Shown: positions 53,602 through 61,745 of the stretch, one piece after another | Numbering within the stretch: position 1 is the first letter of the stretch | How the letters are laid out: every line of letters starts with the position of its first letter | Source: RGIG7179 sp051893555 | Lineage (GTDB): Bacteria; Bacillota; Clostridia; Peptostreptococcales; Anaerovoracaceae | Direction: 5' to 3' | DNA: 64,000 bases | NCBI GenBank assembly: GCA_051893555.1 | Contig: JBJFHL010000087.1 | Location: 1-64,000 of the forward strand | The notes under the pieces: generated by a model | Seen by the model: only the letters and a program-made list of their open reading frames with translations | What the model was told of the DNA's origin: nothing | The model's database searches: none | Program-made: the position numbers and the translations under genes

Positions 53602-54571
53602 TCTGTTCACCACCCTTCACACACAAATGGCAGGATACGAAGTGCTCCGGACCTACCTGCAGAAATTCCGGTTCTTCGGTGCTGCAGCGCTCCGCCGCTT
53701 CCGCACATCTCGGGCAGAACCGGCAGCCTTCCGGCGGATGAATCAGGTTCGGCGGATAACCCGGGATGCCGTCCGGAATCACCCGCTCCTTGCTGTGAAT
53801 GTTCGGGAAACAATCCAAAAGCCGCTTCGTATACGGATGCATCGGATGGTTGAAAATATCATCCACCGTCCCCAGCTCCGCAATTTTTCCGGCATACATG
53901 ACCGCAATCTTGTCGCAGGTTTCACTTAAAATCGATAAGTCGTGGGTAATGAGAATCATCCCCATGTTCAGCTCTCTGCGGAGCTTTTCCAGCAACTCCA
54001 GAATCTGAGCCTGAATCATGACGTCCAGTGCGGTGGTCGGTTCATCCCCGATAATCAGTTTCGGGCTGCATGCCAGCGCCATGGCAATCATGGCCCGCTG
54101 CTTCATGCCGCCGGAAAACTCATGAGGATACTGGGTGACGCGCTCCTTTGCGATGCCGACCATTTCAAACAGTTCTCCTGCCCGCTCCCAGGCCTGCTCC
54201 TTCGTCATATTCTGGTGGAGGATGCAGGCTTCCGCGATCTGCCAGCCCACCTTTTTCACCGGGTTGAAGGCATTCATGGCGCCCTGAAAGATGATGGATA
54301 CATCCTGCCAGCGGTGCTTCATGATCTCCTCTTCCGACATGGACGCATAATCCACCCCTTCCAGCAAAATCTGTCCGCCCTCCACCTTTCCTTCCTTCGG
54401 CAGCAGCTGGCAGATGGAGAGTGCTGTAGTGGTCTTGCCGCAGCCCGATTCACCCACCAGGCCCAGGCACTGGCCGTAATCCAGGGTGAAGGATACCCCG
54501 TCCACTGCTTTTGCCTTCCCTTTGGAGGTGGTAAAATATGTTTTTAAATCTTTGACTTCCAATAACTGCAT
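53594..54571 (-). CDS. Oligopeptide/dipeptide ABC transporter ATP-binding protein (OppD type)
   Basis: A 325-residue ABC ATPase with Walker A (GESGCGKTTTA), Q-loop (IIFQGAMNAFNPVKKVG), signature (EFSGGMKQRAMIAMAL), Walker B (LIIGDEPTTALD) and H-loop (LITHDLS). The oligo_HPY tail carries a Cys cluster (GCRFCPRCAEAAERC). The MNAFNPVKKV Q-loop is typical of DppD/OppD subunits. It starts 11 nt after oppC with a TAGGAGGGG site. Confidence 0.93.
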   Translation of the reverse strand: MQLLEVKDLKTYFTTSKGKAKAVDGVSFTLDYGQCLGLVGESGCGKTTTALSICQLLPKEGKVEGGQILLEGVDYASMSEEEIMKHRWQDVSIIFQGAMNAFNPVKKVGWQIAEACILHQNMTKEQAWERAGELFEMVGIAKERVTQYPHEFSGGMKQRAMIAMALACSPKLIIGDEPTTALDVMIQAQILELLEKLRRELNMGMILITHDLSILSETCDKIAVMYAGKIAELGTVDDIFNHPMHPYTKRLLDCFPNIHSKERVIPDGIPGYPPNLIHPPEGCRFCPRCAEAAERCSTEEPEFLQVGPEHFVSCHLCVKGGEQNG

Positions 54572-54582
54572 CTCTTCCCCTC

Positions 54583-55491
54583 CTATCGTTCTTTCAGCTT
54601 CGGATTGAGGATTTCATCGAAAGCATACCCCATCAGTGTGAAGCCCAGGGCCACCAGGATTACGCAAAGCCCCGGTGTGATGAAATACCACCATGCACCC
54701 ACGGTCATGGCACCGGTGGAATAGGCATCGTTCAGCATGGTGCCCCAGCTTGGATTGGTCGGATCTCCCAGTCCCAGAAAGGCCAGGGAGGTTTCCGTCA
54801 GAATGGAAGAGGACACAATCAGAATCGCCTCGGAGAAAACCAGAGGAAATACGTTCGGCAGAATGTGCTTCATCATGATATACCACTTTCCGGCGCCGAT
54901 GGATTTGGTCCGCTCCACATACTGCTGTTCTTTCACCGACAGGGTCTGGGCACGAATGATACGCGCCGTGCTGGACCATCCGGTCAGACCGATGACCAGA
55001 ATGATGTTCCAGATGCTATTTCCCAGAATTGCTGCCAGCACCATACAGAACGGAAGCCACGGGAGCACCAGGAAAAAGTCTGTAATCCGCATCAGCAGAT
55101 TGTCCACCCAGCCGCCCAGATATCCGGACGTGATGCCGATCAATGTTCCCAGTACCATGGAAATGATCGTGGCCGTCAGTCCGACGAACAGGGAGCTTCT
55201 GGCTCCGTTCACCAGATACGCCAGCACGTCTCTTCCCAGATTATCGGTGCCCAGCCAGTGTTCCGACGACGGTGCATTGAACACCAGATCTCTGGAAGAT
55301 GCGATATCGGTGGTCTTAAACGGCATGGCCAGCGGGCCGAAGATGGCCATCAGCGCGAACAGCGCGATGATGATAATGCCGACACGGGCCATTTTGTTGG
55401 ACCAGACTTCTTTGAAAAACTGCCGGGTCTTCATCTTTCGGAGGTCCTGTTTCAGACGGTCTGTTTCATACCGCTCACTTCGATTTTTCAT
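54583..55491 (-). CDS. Peptide ABC transporter permease (OppC/DppC type)
   Basis: A 302-residue inner-membrane permease with about six transmembrane segments. The OppC_N segment (MARVGIIIIALFALMAIFGPL) is followed by an outer loop (HWLGTDNLGRDVLAYLVNGARSS) typical of the family. The EAA loop is LSVKEQQYVERTKSIGAGKWYIMMKHILPNVFP. It starts 15 nt after oppB with a perfect AAAGGAGG site. Confidence 0.93.
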   Translation of the reverse strand: MKNRSERYETDRLKQDLRKMKTRQFFKEVWSNKMARVGIIIIALFALMAIFGPLAMPFKTTDIASSRDLVFNAPSSEHWLGTDNLGRDVLAYLVNGARSSLFVGLTATIISMVLGTLIGITSGYLGGWVDNLLMRITDFFLVLPWLPFCMVLAAILGNSIWNIILVIGLTGWSSTARIIRAQTLSVKEQQYVERTKSIGAGKWYIMMKHILPNVFPLVFSEAILIVSSSILTETSLAFLGLGDPTNPSWGTMLNDAYSTGAMTVGAWWYFITPGLCVILVALGFTLMGYAFDEILNPKLKER

Positions 55492-55506
55492 AATACGGCC
55501 TCCTTT

Positions 55507-56475
55507 CTAGCTCTTTACCCGCGGATCGATGAATCCGTAGATGCTGTCCATGATAAAGTTTACGAGAATGACGGCCACCGTGGATACAAAGAAGCATCCC
55601 TGCAATACCGGATAATCTCTTCGGTTCAGCGCCTCATACATGAGCTGTCCCAGTCCCTGCCAGCTGAACAGGGTCTCCAGCTGAATGGCGCCGCCAAGAA
55701 TCGCCGCAATGTTCAGCGCGATGATGGTGGCCATTGGCACCATGGCATTGGGGATCGCATGGTGCAGAAGAATGTATTTCGTCGAGAAGCCCTTGGCTCT
55801 GGCGGTGTTGATGTAGTCCTCCGTGAGGATATTCATCATGGTGCTCCGCATGGTGACCGCATAGACGCCGATCATCAGAAGGCCCATGCAAATCATCGGA
55901 AGGATCATGTGGTGCAGATAGTCCTGTATGTGCATCCAGCCCTGATAATTGGTTCCCGGTGTGGTGATGCCGCCGGTGGGGAAGATGCGGATGGTGACGC
56001 AGAACAGAAAAATCAGCAGCATGGCAAACCAGAAGGTCGGCATGGAGTACAGAACCAGTGACCCTGACAGCAGCCCGGTATCCAGCTTGCTGCCTCGCTT
56101 CTGGGCACAGATGACGCCGATGATCAGTCCCAGCACGATGGCCACAACTTCTGCACAAAGCAGCAGAACCACCGTGTTCGGAAGCCGTCCTGCGATGATT
56201 TGCAGCACATCCGAGCTCCCGTCATAGGTATAGAATGATTCACCAAAATCGCCGGTGACCAGTTGTTTCAGATAAATGCCGAACTGGGTCATAAGAGGCT
56301 GATCCAGACCGGCTTCCTCCATGAGACGTGCCTTTACGGCTTCCGACGTGTTCGCCTTGGCGATGATGGTTTCCACATTGCCCGGCATCACCCGGAACAG
56401 GAAAAAATTAAATGCAATGACGAAAAATATCGTCACACAGGAAAAGAAAAATCTCTTCGTCATCCGAAGTGCCAA
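55507..56475 (-). CDS. Peptide ABC transporter permease (OppB/DppB type)
   Basis: A 322-residue permease. The first segment (FFFSCVTIFFVIAFNFFLFRVMPG) is followed by the OppB-type outer domain (LMTQFGIYLKQLVTGDFGESF), further transmembrane helices and the EAA loop (EDYINTARAKGFSTKYILLHHAIPNAMVP). A TTG start at 56475 is supported by AAAGGAGG 8 nt upstream; the ATG four codons later is the alternative. A hairpin in the 81-bp gap after oppA probably separates expression levels. Confidence 0.93.
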   Translation of the reverse strand: MALRMTKRFFFSCVTIFFVIAFNFFLFRVMPGNVETIIAKANTSEAVKARLMEEAGLDQPLMTQFGIYLKQLVTGDFGESFYTYDGSSDVLQIIAGRLPNTVVLLLCAEVVAIVLGLIIGVICAQKRGSKLDTGLLSGSLVLYSMPTFWFAMLLIFLFCVTIRIFPTGGITTPGTNYQGWMHIQDYLHHMILPMICMGLLMIGVYAVTMRSTMMNILTEDYINTARAKGFSTKYILLHHAIPNAMVPMATIIALNIAAILGGAIQLETLFSWQGLGQLMYEALNRRDYPVLQGCFFVSTVAVILVNFIMDSIYGFIDPRVKS

Positions 56476-56509
56476 TTCCTCCCCCTCCTTTCCTTTTTCT
56501 TATAGAATC

Positions 56510-56532
56510 AGAGGGGCAGAGCCTGCCCCTCT
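56510..56532 (-). terminator. Intercistronic hairpin between oppA and oppB
   Basis: A 10-bp perfect stem AGAGGGGCAG / CTGCCCCTCT with a 3-nt loop and no T-run. Such hairpins behind binding-protein genes often stabilise the upstream mRNA or partly terminate, giving more binding protein than permease. Confidence 0.6.
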
Positions 56533-56556
56533 CAGATATTTATTGTATGGGTGCCA

Positions 56557-58143
56557 TCAGTTTGCAGGTGCAAGATGACAGTAGTTGTAGCAGCGTTCGT
56601 CCGCAAACAGGCCGTGGGTGCTTGCCTTGTATCCGGTCCATTTGGCAGAATTGATTGCCTGAATGCCCTGGTCGAAGCACAGGAAGGTATATGGGCAGTC
56701 CTCATACAGGATTTCCTGACATTCTTCGATGTACTTGGCACGTTCTTCCGGATCCACCGTAGAGTATGCCTTCTCATAGGCTGCATCGAAGTCCGGATTT
56801 TGATAAGAAACGCCGGCGTAGCCCAGAGTTTCGTAGTCCTGGAAAATACACAGGATGGTGCCCGGATCCGCGTCGCCGCCCCAGCCGTCCAGAACCAGCT
56901 GCCAGTCCGGATTTCCGTCATAGCAGGTATCCCACATTGCGGTCTTTTCCATCGGGTTCCAGACAATTTCAATGCCGGCCTGCTGACAGTTGGTAATCAG
57001 CATATTTACGGTTGCACTCTGCCAGGAGCTGCGGTCGGAAGCCGTGATGAGTTCCAGACTGATCTTCTGTCCGTCCTTTTCACGGATGCCGTCGCCGTCG
57101 GTGTCCTTATATCCGGCTGCATCCAGAAGTTCACCGGCTTTCGCAATGTCCAGATCTCTCTTTTCTGCCGGTGTGTAGACGAAGCCGTCATTGTTTACCG
57201 CGCCGTAAGCCGGGTCGGCCAGTCCGCCGTAACTCATCTCGATAACGGTGTCCTTATCCACGCAGTAGTCGATGGCGTGGCGGATGGTTTTATCTGCACA
57301 CAGGTCATCCAGCAGGTTGTATCCCATGTACTCGAAACCGAAGGAAGCATATGCGCCGGCTTCAATGCCCTCTGCTTTATTCAGCGTATCCAGCTGGGTC
57401 TTTTCCAGAGAATAGGCTGCATCCACCTCACCCAGCTGCAGGGCCTGTGCGATGGCATCTGCGTTGTCATATTCAGTGAATACCAGGACATCGATTACCG
57501 GAACATCGCCCCAGTAGTCGGCATTCTTCACGAAGGCAGTGCTGCCGCTGCCGCTTCTTTCCGGGCTGTAGATGAACGGGCCGGAACCTACCAGTTCGGT
57601 CGGCTCATAGCTGAATACATCTTCCACGCCGCTCCAGATGTGTTCCGGCAGAATCGGAATGATCTGATACAGCATGTCCGGCTTGGCGTTTTCGCAGGTA
57701 AATACCACGGTGAAATCGTCCGGGCATTCAATGGATACAAAACCGGAGGCGTGGAGGGAGTACATATAGCTGTCCACTGCATGTTCGTAGGTCCACTTTA
57801 CATCTGCAGAGGTAAGCTGCTCGCCGTCACTGAAGTATACATCGTCTCTTAAGTGGAAGGTCCATACATTGTTCTCTTCCGACCAGTCCGTTGCCACTCT
57901 TGGGATAGCGTTGTAATCATCGTCGTAGGTGAACAGCGTATCGTATGCCACATTCAGCCAGTCATAGACCATGCTGCTTTCGGTGGTGAAAAAGTTGAGG
58001 GTATCGTAGCCGCCAGGGGTTGCCACATTAAAAATCACTTCTCCGCCCTGGTCTCCGGATGAACTGCCTCCGCAGGCTGTCAGTGAGAAAATCAGGAGCA
58101 GTGCAAGCAGACTTGCTAATATTTTCTTTCGGGTCTCTTTCAT
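56557..58143 (-). CDS. Peptide ABC transporter substrate-binding lipoprotein (OppA type)
   Basis: A solute-binding protein of family 5, about 528 residues. The lipoprotein signal ends in the lipobox LTAC (RKKILASLLALLLIFSLTAC), then GGSSSG. SBP_bac_5 features include YDTLFTYDDDYNAIPRVATDW, FHLRDDVYFSDGEQLTSADVKWTYEHA and FVKNADYWGDVPVIDVL. It captures oligopeptides outside the membrane for OppBCDF. The second ATG (58143) is better placed relative to AAGGAGG than the first (58149). Linkage with an LD-carboxypeptidase suggests cell-wall peptides among its ligands, an inference. Confidence 0.93.
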   Translation of the reverse strand: MKETRKKILASLLALLLIFSLTACGGSSSGDQGGEVIFNVATPGGYDTLNFFTTESSMVYDWLNVAYDTLFTYDDDYNAIPRVATDWSEENNVWTFHLRDDVYFSDGEQLTSADVKWTYEHAVDSYMYSLHASGFVSIECPDDFTVVFTCENAKPDMLYQIIPILPEHIWSGVEDVFSYEPTELVGSGPFIYSPERSGSGSTAFVKNADYWGDVPVIDVLVFTEYDNADAIAQALQLGEVDAAYSLEKTQLDTLNKAEGIEAGAYASFGFEYMGYNLLDDLCADKTIRHAIDYCVDKDTVIEMSYGGLADPAYGAVNNDGFVYTPAEKRDLDIAKAGELLDAAGYKDTDGDGIREKDGQKISLELITASDRSSWQSATVNMLITNCQQAGIEIVWNPMEKTAMWDTCYDGNPDWQLVLDGWGGDADPGTILCIFQDYETLGYAGVSYQNPDFDAAYEKAYSTVDPEERAKYIEECQEILYEDCPYTFLCFDQGIQAINSAKWTGYKASTHGLFADERCYNYCHLAPAN

Positions 58144-58162
58144 TTTCATTTCCTCCTTGTTT

Positions 58163-59110
58163 TTATATCACTCCGGCTTCTAACACCGTAAATGTCTTGT
58201 TGTCCGCATCCAGCCGGCACATGACACCCAGCGGCAGCGTGGCCAGGTCCTCGCCGTGCCCCATAGGCAGTCCGTACAGTGCAGGTTTTTTCAGCGGTTT
58301 CAGATAATAGTTGAGCACATCCTCCAGGGTTGTGTCGCATACAAACCCCGGTTTATAATCGTAAGGCACACAGTTTTCACAGTGGCCGATCATGAAGCCT
58401 GCCGCATCTCTGAGCTTGCCTGCATTCCGCAGATGGCTCAGCGCGTGGTCCATAATCCATGGCTCTGCATCCACGTCCTCAAAAAAGAGGATTTTATCCT
58501 TACAGTCGATTTCGTACGGAGTGCCCAGGCTGGCGCAGATCAGCGTCAGGCATCCCCCCACCACAGGTGCTTCGCAAACCCCTCCGTAAATGGATGTGAG
58601 CCACTTCTTCGGGCTTGTTTTTTTGATTTCTCCGGCCGGTTCCGGAACGCCCAGCGTCCGGAAAAAGCTCTCTTTCGTATATTCACTCATTTCTTCCTCG
58701 TTGAACCGTGCCATGCCCGGGCTGTAAAAGGTGACCAGCCCGCTGAATTTCTGCATGGCAAGATGCAGTGATGTGATATCGCTGAAGCCGGTGAAAATCT
58801 TCGGCTTTCTGCGGATCAGCTCGTAGTCCAGCTTATCGATGATCTGGGCGGAGCCGTAGCCTCCCTGAGTGACAAAGACGGCATCGATATCGTCTCTTTC
58901 AAACATTTCATTGATATCATCCGCCCGGTCCTGCTCACTGGCTGCGGTGAAGCCTTTGGTCTTATTCACGTTTTTACCGATGACCACCTTGTATCCCAGG
59001 TTTTCCAGATATTCCTTCGCCCGGTCGATTTCGCTGTGGTTCTCCGATGGGCTTGCCGGAGATACCACGCCAATGGTATTTCCCTGTTCCAGATGTTTTG
59101 CTTTTATCAT
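58163..59110 (-). CDS. LD-carboxypeptidase, S66 (LdcA/MccF) family
   Basis: A 315-residue serine peptidase. The Ser-Glu-His triad is visible: nucleophile in FTGFSDITSLHLA, Glu in ILFFEDVDAEPW, His in LPMGHGEDL. The N-terminal VVSPASP and VFVTQGGYGSAQIIDKLDY motifs are typical. Relatives remove terminal D-Ala from murein tetrapeptides (LdcA) or inactivate microcin C-like peptides (MccF). Having it as the first enzyme gene before oppA, 13-19 nt upstream, favours murein peptide recycling, though it lacks a signal peptide and so acts inside the cell. The start has GAGGGAG 8 nt upstream. Confidence 0.92.
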   Translation of the reverse strand: MIKAKHLEQGNTIGVVSPASPSENHSEIDRAKEYLENLGYKVVIGKNVNKTKGFTAASEQDRADDINEMFERDDIDAVFVTQGGYGSAQIIDKLDYELIRRKPKIFTGFSDITSLHLAMQKFSGLVTFYSPGMARFNEEEMSEYTKESFFRTLGVPEPAGEIKKTSPKKWLTSIYGGVCEAPVVGGCLTLICASLGTPYEIDCKDKILFFEDVDAEPWIMDHALSHLRNAGKLRDAAGFMIGHCENCVPYDYKPGFVCDTTLEDVLNYYLKPLKKPALYGLPMGHGEDLATLPLGVMCRLDADNKTFTVLEAGVI

Positions 59111-59111
59111 T

Positions 59112-59435
59112 TCAGCGATTCTCCCTCCTCCCGGCAGCCTGCCCCTTTCGCCGGTTCAGTCTCACGCAAAGTATGGTGAGTGCCGCTCCCGCCAGGAAAG
59201 CAAAGACACCGATCACAATATAGGCTTGGCCTCCGTTATGCAGCAGCACCGTGCCATACTCCGTCTGTATGGTGAACATTCCCGGCTGCTGTTTCATTCT
59301 GAGCAAAATCCCCATTCCGCAGATCAGCGCCATGCACACGGCCGACAGGCTGGCCATGGCTCTTTTTTCATGCCTGCATCGGTACCGTGAAATCTGCCTG
59401 CGAATTTCTTCCATTCTCCTGCTTAAGTCCCTCAA
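59112..59435 (-). CDS. Small two-helix membrane protein, paralog of the sigma-operon membrane protein
   Basis: A protein of about 107 residues. A basic N-terminal segment (RDLSRRMEEIRRQISRYRCRHEKRA) is followed by a transmembrane helix (MASLSAVCMALICGMGIL), a short outer loop and a second helix (GQAYIVIGVFAFLAGAALTILCV), then Arg/Lys. It resembles the protein at 60805-61179 in order and sequence (R..RRM.EIR.., VIxxFAFLxG). I start at a TTG with GGAAGGAG about 8 nt upstream, because the upstream frame to 59504 crosses a terminator. It ends 1 nt before the S66 start. Function is unknown; it may bind the same partner as its paralog. Confidence 0.6.
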   Translation of the reverse strand: MRDLSRRMEEIRRQISRYRCRHEKRAMASLSAVCMALICGMGILLRMKQQPGMFTIQTEYGTVLLHNGGQAYIVIGVFAFLAGAALTILCVRLNRRKGQAAGRRENR

Positions 59436-59492
59436 TTCACCATCTCCTTCCGTTCCCTTCCTTCCTATATCAATAAAAAGACAAAAAAACAG

Positions 59493-59521
59493 AAAAACTT
59501 CCACCCCGGGCAGAAGTTTTT
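59493..59521 (-). terminator. Intrinsic terminator after the PrsW-type gene
   Basis: The stem AAAAACTTC / GAAGTTTTT around a GC-rich loop is followed on the minus strand by CTGTTTTTTTG. It ends the sigma-factor operon and separates it from the small membrane protein and peptide operon. Confidence 0.85.
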
Positions 59522-59544
59522 TTGATGTTTTTCTGATGATTCAA

Positions 59545-60186
59545 TTATTTCAGCCGGATCTTCACCTTCGGCAGCAGAATCCGCAATCCGAAGATGCAGA
59601 GAATCAGTACGGACGGATACAGGTATCCGATCATCTGCCACACACCTTCTGCCGTAGCCAGCAGATTATATATGGCGTGGAAGACGATGCAGGCCCCAAG
59701 AATCCCCACGGTTCCTGTGACCGCAAGCCAGCGCTGGCGGAACACATATGCGATGCCGTAGCCCACGGCAATGCCGCACAGAATATGAATCGCCCCGGCG
59801 GACAGGCCACGGATCAGAAGGAAGGTGAAATTCCCGGCTCCGTTTTCCGACAGGTAGCACACATTTTCGAAGGTGGCAAAGCCCACGGCAATGGATATGG
59901 CTGCCGGTGTGATTTCCTTCGGTTTCGGTTCGAAAATCAGGATAAAAAACAGCAGCGGCACCAGCTTCAGGCATTCCTCACAGACCGGAGAGATTTCAAT
60001 GGCCGCAGTGACACCGTCCACCTGATACAGTTCCATAAAAAAGCTGTTCACATAGGCCGACACCATACAGATTCCCATGCCGACGCAGAGAAACAGGGTA
60101 TACCTCCTCTGGGTTCCTTTCACAAAAAGCAGAGAAAGCAACAGCGGCACCGAAATGCAGATAAACACATTTTCAATATAGGTCAC
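59545..60186 (-). CDS. PrsW-family intramembrane protease
   Basis: A 213-residue polytopic membrane protein. The PrsW motif residues are visible in order: EECLK (Glu 70, Glu 71), FATFENV (Glu 107), AIHIL (His 134) and VFHAIYN (His 170), each in or near a membrane segment. In B. subtilis PrsW makes the first cut in the anti-sigma factor RsiW to release SigW. The GTG start overlaps the stop of the upstream membrane gene (GTGA), so the two are translationally coupled. Being in the same operon as an ECF sigma factor and a small membrane protein, it is the likely site-1 protease of that system. Confidence 0.8.
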   Translation of the reverse strand: MTYIENVFICISVPLLLSLLFVKGTQRRYTLFLCVGMGICMVSAYVNSFFMELYQVDGVTAAIEISPVCEECLKLVPLLFFILIFEPKPKEITPAAISIAVGFATFENVCYLSENGAGNFTFLLIRGLSAGAIHILCGIAVGYGIAYVFRQRWLAVTGTVGILGACIVFHAIYNLLATAEGVWQMIGYLYPSVLILCIFGLRILLPKVKIRLK

Positions 60187-60812
60187 GGCTGCCGCACCTC
60201 CTTTCGAACCAGCCCAAACAGGCTGCAGAGACTCAGGGTAAAGAGGATATCCACCGCGAAATACAGATTAAATGTACTGAAATCCGAAATATATTCCGAG
60301 ACGAAATACACCAGAATCTGCAGAATCACCACCAGAATCATCCTGCAGTCAAAGGCCGCCGGAGGAGTGCCGGAAAGATGGGCACGGTGGATTTTGAGGG
60401 AGGAAATATATACGATGGCTCCTGCCGCCGCGCCAAATGCCAGGGACATGAGAACGGAGTTTCCCATGACCTCGCTGTGCACAGAGGCTGCCAGGGTGAG
60501 CAGCGCCAGAAGCGCCGGAACCGGTCGGAACGCTGCGGCCTCCCGTTCATCCCGCAGGATCACAAGGAACAGGAAGAACAGATAACCTGCCATCCAGGAA
60601 ATTTCGGACACGTAGAAAATCCGCGGGATATCGCCGATAATGGTCAGATGGAGCATGTAAAACAGTGTCCCCAGCATGATGCTGCCATAGGCGCATGCCA
60701 GCACCACCAGCTTGCGGCTGGAATACTTCAGTCCCGCAGCGCCCGAGACGATCATCATGATCAGCAGTGACAACGTCTGAAAGATGTTGTCGAATATTTC
60801 AAAGTTATTCAT
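60183..60812 (-). CDS. Multi-pass membrane protein in the sigma/PrsW operon
   Basis: A 209-residue protein of about six or seven hydrophobic segments (TLSLLIMMIVSGAAG, LACAYGSIMLGTLFYML, MAGYLFFLFLVIL, VPALLALLTLAASV, MILVVILQILVYFV, AVDILFTLSLCSLFGLV). I recognise no family or catalytic motif. Its frame overlaps the upstream small membrane gene by 8 nt and the downstream prsW-like gene by 4 nt. This tight coupling suggests it works in the same membrane complex, perhaps as the sensor; that is inference. Confidence 0.75.
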   Translation of the reverse strand: MNNFEIFDNIFQTLSLLIMMIVSGAAGLKYSSRKLVVLACAYGSIMLGTLFYMLHLTIIGDIPRIFYVSEISWMAGYLFFLFLVILRDEREAAAFRPVPALLALLTLAASVHSEVMGNSVLMSLAFGAAAGAIVYISSLKIHRAHLSGTPPAAFDCRMILVVILQILVYFVSEYISDFSTFNLYFAVDILFTLSLCSLFGLVRKEVRQP

Positions 60813-61179
60813 TCTTTCCAGACTCCTTCGAACCAGACTCGTGCCTCTGCCGCTGCTGCCGGCGGTGGATCACATGGAGGAGCAGGGTCACGCAGACGCC
60901 CAGCAAAAAAGCAAAGATCGCCATGATCACATAGCCCAGCGCCTCGCTTCCGGCCAGCAGACTGGCTGTGCCCGACGTATGGGAGACAGGTGCCTGCGCG
61001 AACCCGGAGAGAATCTGCGGCATGGCGCTGCCCATGACCACCAGAAGGGACAGGCTGGCTGTCAGGCACACGCCGCCCAGGACTGCCATCTGGATCTTCT
61101 GTTTCTTTCTCAGCTGTTCTTCTCTGATCTCTCGCATGCGCCGGCGTACCAGCGCTGTTCGTTCCTCATTTGTCCGCAT
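60805..61179 (-). CDS. Small two-helix membrane protein, candidate anti-sigma factor
   Basis: A 124-residue protein with a cytosolic N-terminal segment rich in Arg/Glu (RTALVRRRMREIREEQLRKKQK), one membrane helix (MAVLGGVCLTASLSLLVVMG), an outer loop of about 30 residues, a second helix (ALGYVIMAIFAFLLGVCVTLLL) and a basic tail. Its frame overlaps the sigma gene by 14 nt, the usual place for an anti-sigma factor. It lacks the zinc-binding HxxxCxxC motif of common anti-sigma factors. Its role as PrsW substrate is therefore inferred from position and topology. A paralog begins the next operon (59112-59435). Confidence 0.75.
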   Translation of the reverse strand: MRTNEERTALVRRRMREIREEQLRKKQKIQMAVLGGVCLTASLSLLVVMGSAMPQILSGFAQAPVSHTSGTASLLAGSEALGYVIMAIFAFLLGVCVTLLLHVIHRRQQRQRHESGSKESGKNE

Positions 61180-61720
61180 AATCGAACCCTTCTTTCTCCA
61201 GTATGGATTTCAGGCTTTGCTTTCCCCGGTAAACCAGTTTGGTAATCTGGCTTTCCGATTTCCCCATAACGGAAGCTGCCTGCCGGTAGCTCATCTCCTC
61301 GAAATATACCAGATACAACGCTTCCCGGTAATCGTCCTTCAGCTTTGCCATAGCCTCGTACAGCTGCCGCTTTCGCTCCTTTCCGGAAAGCGGTGTTTCT
61401 GCCAGTGCTTCACTTTTCGGCTCGAAGGTCAGTTCCTCCAGGCTGAGAAGCCGCAGCCGGTGCTTCTTTCGATGCCGGCCTGCAAGGTTTCTCCCAATCC
61501 GAAACAGGTATCCTTTGAAGCTGCCCTGCGCACAGACAGGACGGGGTTTGGCGAACATCAGGGCGAAGGCTTCGATCATCAGATCTTCCGCCTCCTGAAG
61601 GTCGCCAAGAAACCCATGTATGTATAATGTAAGTGCATCCCCGTACCGTGCGACCAGCGCATCCGCCGCCGCTTCCTCTCCGGCAAGGTACTGCTGATAC
61701 AGTGCTTCGTCTCCTGTCAC
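61166..61720 (-). CDS. ECF-type RNA polymerase sigma factor
   Basis: A 184-residue protein with sigma region 2 (DALVARYGDALTLYIHGFLGDLQEAEDLMIEAFALMF) and region 4 (LKDDYREALYLVYFEEMSYRQAASVMGKSESQITKLVYRGKQSL). There is no region 1 or 3, which is the ECF layout. The GTG start follows GAAGGACAGGA by a few nt and lies 25 bp after the surface phosphoesterase gene, so it may share that transcript. It heads a coupled operon with a small membrane protein, a polytopic protein and a PrsW-type protease, suggesting release by regulated proteolysis. Confidence 0.9.
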   Translation of the reverse strand: MTGDEALYQQYLAGEEAAADALVARYGDALTLYIHGFLGDLQEAEDLMIEAFALMFAKPRPVCAQGSFKGYLFRIGRNLAGRHRKKHRLRLLSLEELTFEPKSEALAETPLSGKERKRQLYEAMAKLKDDYREALYLVYFEEMSYRQAASVMGKSESQITKLVYRGKQSLKSILEKEGFDYADK

Positions 61721-61745
61721 AGTCCTGTCCTTCTTCCGTCAAATA

